Origin: Emticicia soli
Lineage (GTDB): Bacteria > Bacteroidota > Bacteroidia > Cytophagales > Spirosomataceae
Direction: 5' to 3'
NCBI RefSeq assembly: GCF_037860775.1
Contig: NZ_JBBEWC010000009.1
Location: 248,001 to 312,000, forward strand
DNA length: 64,000 bases
The notes beneath the pieces were generated by a model, which worked only from the letters and a program-made list of their open reading frames with translations, searched no databases and was not told the origin of the DNA. Of the stretch, positions 60,117-64,000 are shown in pieces; the first letter of the stretch is position 1; every line of letters starts with the position of its first letter. The translations under genes and the position numbers were made by a program.

Positions 60117-61373
60117 ATGTCTGTCAAAAAAAGTGCTGCTACCTCGTTTGTACTTATCACTGTTCTTATTGATTCTATTGGCTTCGGCGTAATCATTCCT
60201 GTTATACCCAGACTAATTTCAGAATTAGCTCATGTAGATACCAGCGGTGCTGCTCGTTATGGAGGTTGGCTCTTTGCGGCGTATTCTGTTATGCAGTTTA
60301 TCTTTTCGCCAATTATGGGGGGCCTTAGCGACCAATATGGCCGTCGACCTGTACTGTTAGCTTCGCTTTTCGGTTTTGCCTTAGATTATTTGTTATTGGT
60401 GTTTGCCTCTTCTATCGGTTGGCTGTTTGTAGGGCGAATCATTGCAGGTATTATGGGAGCTAGTTTTACAACAGCCGCTGCCTATATGGCCGATATAAGC
60501 ACACCTGAAAAAAGAGCACAGAACTTTGGTATGATAGGTGCAGCGTTTGGTTTAGGTTTTATTGTAGGGCCAATTATTGGCGGTTTTGTAAGTGAGCTTG
60601 GCACACGTGCTCCTTTTATGGTGGCCGGAGGCTTAACTATTCTAAACTGGTTGTATGGCTATTTTGTATTACCAGAGTCGTTGAGTATGGAAAATCGTAG
60701 AAAATTTAACTGGAAACGTGCCAATCCGATTGGCGCACTAACAAATCTCCGACGATTTCCGATGATAGTAGGGCTCGTAACTGCATTGTTTTTGGTTTAC
60801 ATTTCAAGTTTTTCTACACAAGGTACTTGGGCTTATTATACCAAAGAAAAATTTGGCTGGTCGGAGCGGGAAGTAGGCTTGTCTTTAACTTTTATAGGCG
60901 TAATGATTGCCTTGGTGCAGGGCTTTCTGACACGGATTCTCGTTCCGAAATTAGGAACCAGAAAATCTATTTATATAGGATTTATATTCTCAATTTTAGG
61001 CTCTCTGGCTTATTGCTTTGCCAACGAGGGCTGGATGGTATATGCCATTATGGTTCCTTTTTCTTTAGGTGGTTTGGCAGGGCCAGCCATGCAAGGGCTT
61101 ATTTCGGGGCAGATACCAGCCAACGAGCAAGGCGAATTGCAAGGGTCATTAACCAGCCTTAACAGTGTTTCGGCTATAATAGGGCCTGTTCTGATGTCAA
61201 GTCTGTTTGCAAAATTTACCGCCAAAGGTGCTCCCATCTATTTTCCGGGAGTTCCGTTTCTGGCATCGGTAATTTTAACTACAATAAGTCTTTTATTGAT
61301 TGTCAGAACTTTAAACAAGCATACTACTAAAGTAGAGCAGGCAGAAGCAATTAAACACTCAGGTATTTCATAA
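60117..61373 (+). CDS. MFS transporter, Tet/TCR-like efflux
   Basis: The protein has 418 residues from the ATG at 60117, chosen over 60075 because MSVKKSAATSFVLITVLIDS fits the first-helix pattern and TTAATTTG at 60089-60096 looks like a near-match -7 box. IGFGVIIPVIPRLISEL, GGLSDQYGRRPVLLAS and GRIIAGIMGASFTTAAAYMADIS resemble the tetracycline-efflux-like drug antiporter group. Such proteins pump small molecules out using protons. The substrate is unknown and no resistance link should be assumed. Confidence 0.9.
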   Translation: MSVKKSAATSFVLITVLIDSIGFGVIIPVIPRLISELAHVDTSGAARYGGWLFAAYSVMQFIFSPIMGGLSDQYGRRPVLLASLFGFALDYLLLVFASSIGWLFVGRIIAGIMGASFTTAAAYMADISTPEKRAQNFGMIGAAFGLGFIVGPIIGGFVSELGTRAPFMVAGGLTILNWLYGYFVLPESLSMENRRKFNWKRANPIGALTNLRRFPMIVGLVTALFLVYISSFSTQGTWAYYTKEKFGWSEREVGLSLTFIGVMIALVQGFLTRILVPKLGTRKSIYIGFIFSILGSLAYCFANEGWMVYAIMVPFSLGGLAGPAMQGLISGQIPANEQGELQGSLTSLNSVSAIIGPVLMSSLFAKFTAKGAPIYFPGVPFLASVILTTISLLLIVRTLNKHTTKVEQAEAIKHSGIS

Positions 61374-62016
61374 GCATATCGTAGCGCTCTTGTTCTATAC
61401 TATCCACAGGCTCATGTGCATACGCACCTTCTACAATATAGCCGAAGCGCTCAAGCGTGGCTACTATTGAAGTAATATTCTGGCGATTAATTTTTAAGGT
61501 AAGTTTTGATGACTCTTCCCCTGTATAATAGTTTCCTGAGAAATAGCTACTCAAAATCTTTGCATTATCAGATTCCACCAATCGGCTGATTTCTGCTAAT
61601 GAATAATCTCTGTTTTTAATAGCAATTACTAGCACGGCTCCTGGCTCTTGTGTGCCCAGGAGCTCTCCAAATTTATTGTAAATTTCGCCGGCAGTAATAT
61701 TGCCAACAAAAATCTGTTCGTCGTCTACCACTGCCAATATTTGCAATTGGTATTTCGAAATGAGCCCGAGAGCTTCGTATAAATGTTGGTAATCGAAAAT
61801 GTAAACGCCCGAATATTGAGGCATTATCTCAGAAATCACTAGGTCTTCATCATAATTCAACAATATGTCTTCGCTTATAATACCTACGTATTTTTCATTA
61901 TCGACAACCACCAATTGTCCGATACGATTCTCTTCCATCCAATTTAAAGCATCGCCAACGGTATCGCTTAGCTTCAAAATGGGTAATTCGTGGTTGATAA
62001 TTTGAGCAGCCGTCAT
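61351..62016 (-). CDS. CBS domain protein with ACT-like C-terminus
   Basis: The protein has 221 residues. Two CBS units are seen: PILKLSDTVGDALNWMEENRIGQLVVVD with EKYVGIISEDIL, and ISEIMPQYSGVYIFDYQHLYEALGLI with QILAVVDDEQIFVGNIT. The C-terminal part (about 135-205: PGAVLVIAIKNRDYSLAEISRLVESDNAKIL) looks like an ACT-type fold. Such proteins bind adenosine nucleotides and sense energy state. Its end overlaps the converging MFS gene by 23 bp. Confidence 0.88.
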   Translation of the reverse strand: MTAAQIINHELPILKLSDTVGDALNWMEENRIGQLVVVDNEKYVGIISEDILLNYDEDLVISEIMPQYSGVYIFDYQHLYEALGLISKYQLQILAVVDDEQIFVGNITAGEIYNKFGELLGTQEPGAVLVIAIKNRDYSLAEISRLVESDNAKILSSYFSGNYYTGEESSKLTLKINRQNITSIVATLERFGYIVEGAYAHEPVDSIEQERYDMLMKYLSV

Positions 62017-62076
62017 TCTGTTTGTAAATTTTTATAATATATTTCTAAAGCTATCCGCAGAAATATCCATAAAAAA

Positions 62077-62850
62077 TTATGCCAATACCTCTTCCTGAAC
62101 TTTGTCGAGGAACTTGGCAAGATAGTGGTTAAATTCTACGGGGCGCTCCATCATAGGGGCATGGCAACATTTGTCAATAAAATATAGCTCCGAATTCTCT
62201 AACAATCGATTAAATTCAAACCCTACATGAGGCGGAGTGATAGTATCGTTAAGGCCCCAAATCAAGCATGTAGTTACTTTTATGTTTGGAATCTCCTTAG
62301 CCATGTTATGGCGCTGTGCTGATTTTGCAATCTGTACGATATTCATACATTTTGGTATGCTCGATGTAATCTCAAAGCATTCATCAATCAACTCTTTAGT
62401 GGCTGTTTTTGGGTCATAAAAAGTGTAGGCAACTCGCTCACGAATATATTCATAACTGCCTCTTTTCGGGAACGACCCACCCATTGTATTTTCAAATAAG
62501 CCAGAGCTACCTGTTAATATCAAAGCTTTTACGGTATCCTGATGCGCCAATGTGTATAATAAACCCACATGGCCACCCAACGAATTACCCAATAAGATAA
62601 TATCTTTAAGTCCTTTAAAAGCAATAAATCTTTCTATAAATGCTTGTAAACCCTCTAAACTTGCTTCGCGCATGGGCATATCATAAATAGGCATTACAGG
62701 AATCACAACCCTGCAACGATGCCTGAAACCTTCAATTACATCATCGAAATTACTTAATGCGCCAAATAAGCCATGCAAGATGAGTAGGGTATCGCCGCTA
62801 CCTTCATCAATATATTTAAACTCGCTCTCTTGTTGTACTTGATAATTCAT
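62077..62850 (-). CDS. Alpha/beta hydrolase
   Basis: The protein has 257 residues with no signal peptide. LLILHGLFGALSNF (oxyanion region), the nucleophile elbow LLGNSLGGH with Ser90, the acid in WGLNDTITP, and the histidine in CCHAPMMERP complete the catalytic triad. It resembles MhpC/BioH-type esterases, with no specific substrate visible. It lies 60 bp upstream of the CBS gene on the same strand, so the two may be co-transcribed. Confidence 0.9.
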   Translation of the reverse strand: MNYQVQQESEFKYIDEGSGDTLLILHGLFGALSNFDDVIEGFRHRCRVVIPVMPIYDMPMREASLEGLQAFIERFIAFKGLKDIILLGNSLGGHVGLLYTLAHQDTVKALILTGSSGLFENTMGGSFPKRGSYEYIRERVAYTFYDPKTATKELIDECFEITSSIPKCMNIVQIAKSAQRHNMAKEIPNIKVTTCLIWGLNDTITPPHVGFEFNRLLENSELYFIDKCCHAPMMERPVEFNHYLAKFLDKVQEEVLA

Positions 62851-63009
62851 TACTATTTTTTAGAAATTCTATTGAATATTTAGTGTGTTTTGACAAAGGT
62901 GTAATAAAGAAATCCGTCTATATTTGTGCTTTCTAATGACAAAATAGTGGTTTAAAATTGAATTTTCAAAACTTTTATCTTAAAAACGAAAAACACGCAT
63001 TAAAAGTTT

Positions 63010-64000
63010 ATGAATGACTTTTCGACGGTGATTATAGGAGGTGGAATTTCTGGATTAACCTGTGCAAAGTATTTGAATGAGCGAGGTATGAGTTTTGTGA
63101 TTCTGGAAGGTTCAGATGCTTTAGGGGGGAGAGTCCGCACTGATATAGTAGAGGGTTTCAGGCTCGACAGAGGGTTTCAGGTACTTTTAAGTAACTACGC
63201 CGAAGCACGTAAAATACTTAATTACAATGATTTAGACCTGCGGAACTTTGCCTCTGGCGCATTAATAAGAACCAGAAAGGGGTTTATGAAACTCGAAAAT
63301 CCTTTCAAAAATAGAAGAGCATATTTTTCAATGGCTTTCTCGCCGGTAGGCTCCTTTAGTGATAAATTAAAAATTAATAAATTTGCTAAATACGTAGCTG
63401 ATATACCCGATGAAAAGCTTTTTGAGATGCCCGATACCGACACCTTGAGGTTTCTGAAAGACTATGGATGGAGTAAGCAAATCATCAATCAGTTTTTTAA
63501 ACCATTTTTCGGTGGTGTTTTTCTTGAGAACGACTTAAGCACATCAAGTAATCTTTTTCATTTTGTATTTAAGCAGTTTTTTAAGGGAGATATAGCTTTG
63601 CCGAGCGAAGGTATACAGAGCATACCTGAACAAATCTCTGCTATGATTCCGAAAGAGCAAATCAGGTTAAACGCTTTTGTAAAACATATAGAAGATAACC
63701 AGGTTTTTTTAGATAGTGGCGAAATTCTGACAGCCGACAGAATTGTAATTGCTTCTGACCCCCATACTGCATCGAGTCTTTTGGGAGAAGATAAGGCATA
63801 CGAATATCAGATTAATACATGTACGTATTTTTCGGCCGAATATTCTCCTTTAAAAGGTCAGAAATTTTTAACTTTAAATCCTGATAGAAAAAGCGTGGTG
63901 CATAACCTGTGCGTGCCTACCGATATTACGCCTACTTATGGCGCAGCAGGCAAAGCTCTGATTTCGGTAAGTACCCAAGGGCTGGATAAAATAGATGAGC
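63010..64000 (+). CDS. FAD-dependent amine oxidase/desaturase-like protein, 3' end cut by window
   Basis: I translated 330 open codons from the ATG at 63010 to the window edge, with no stop. VIIGGGISGLTCAKYLNERG is the FAD-binding Rossmann loop, and GGRVRTD matches the second FAD motif of the flavin amine oxidase and carotenoid desaturase-like family. FFKPFFGGVFLENDLSTSS and LPSEGIQSIPEQI recall Bacteroidota NAD(P)/FAD-dependent oxidoreductases of this group. The substrate is unknown, and the C-terminal FAD contact lies outside the window. Confidence 0.87.
   Translation, partial: MNDFSTVIIGGGISGLTCAKYLNERGMSFVILEGSDALGGRVRTDIVEGFRLDRGFQVLLSNYAEARKILNYNDLDLRNFASGALIRTRKGFMKLENPFKNRRAYFSMAFSPVGSFSDKLKINKFAKYVADIPDEKLFEMPDTDTLRFLKDYGWSKQIINQFFKPFFGGVFLENDLSTSSNLFHFVFKQFFKGDIALPSEGIQSIPEQISAMIPKEQIRLNAFVKHIEDNQVFLDSGEILTADRIVIASDPHTASSLLGEDKAYEYQINTCTYFSAEYSPLKGQKFLTLNPDRKSVVHNLCVPTDITPTYGAAGKALISVSTQGLDKIDE

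Overview
The window looks like chromosomal DNA of a gliding-type Bacteroidota, most likely a member of the Cytophagales. This rests on the gliding lipoprotein GldH, a PorZ-like protein with a type IX secretion C-terminal domain, many LxxC lipoproteins and outer-membrane barrels, ISAs1 and YfhO/DUF2480 type genes, low GC content, and promoters of the Bacteroidota form TTTG-N19-TAnnTTTG. That form is exact in front of both tRNA units. A genus cannot be named with confidence from sequence alone.

Layout. 1-615 is the 5' part of a GH20 hexosaminidase gene on the minus strand. 711-928 is a decayed transglutaminase-like fragment. 1112-9858 is a sulfur-handling block: TauE/SafE exporter, MBL-fold/rhodanese persulfide dioxygenase type enzyme, TsdA-like dihaem cytochrome c, OprD-like porin, and two paralogous pairs of YeeE/YedE half-transporters that flank yqgE and an HNH endonuclease gene. 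Three promoters in this block share a TCAC-centred element at one fixed distance from the -7 box.

9959-31000 holds housekeeping and redox genes: FMN reductase, DUF2480, sodA divergent from a SufR-like Fe-S regulator with a large palindrome between them, a DUF6807 protein, dipeptide epimerase, comB, folA, hemB, a LON-domain protein, gldH, ricT with a long Asn/Gln/Gly/Pro tail, purD, a putative metalloprotease, cytochrome c assembly (ccsA), porZ and an M1 peptidase.

31110-45100 has an MFS exporter, greA (its leader carries two terminator-like hairpins), fmt, secreted lipoproteins, a LytTR response regulator with two LytS-type kinases, an S10 carboxypeptidase and an intact ISAs1 element with a 9-bp target duplication.

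45186-64000 contains NUDIX, an MFS permease, a lone PDDEXK (YhcG/DUF1016) nuclease, tRNA-Cys, a sigma factor with probable anti-sigma and barrel partners, a tRNA-Tyr/Gly/Thr-tuf cluster, an AraC-type membrane regulator, hydrolases, a YfhO-family protein, a Tet-like MFS, a CBS protein and the start of a flavin amine oxidase gene that runs off the end.

The most coherent functional unit is the sulfur block. Its parts suggest thiosulfate entry (porin, YeeE/YedE), thiosulfate oxidation (TsdA-like), persulfide oxidation to sulfite (MBL-rhodanese) and sulfite export (TauE). The least explained signals are its shared promoter element, the greA leader, the sodA/SufR-like operator and a palindromic MITE-like repeat. 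No CRISPR array, prophage, rRNA or obvious new defence system was seen.
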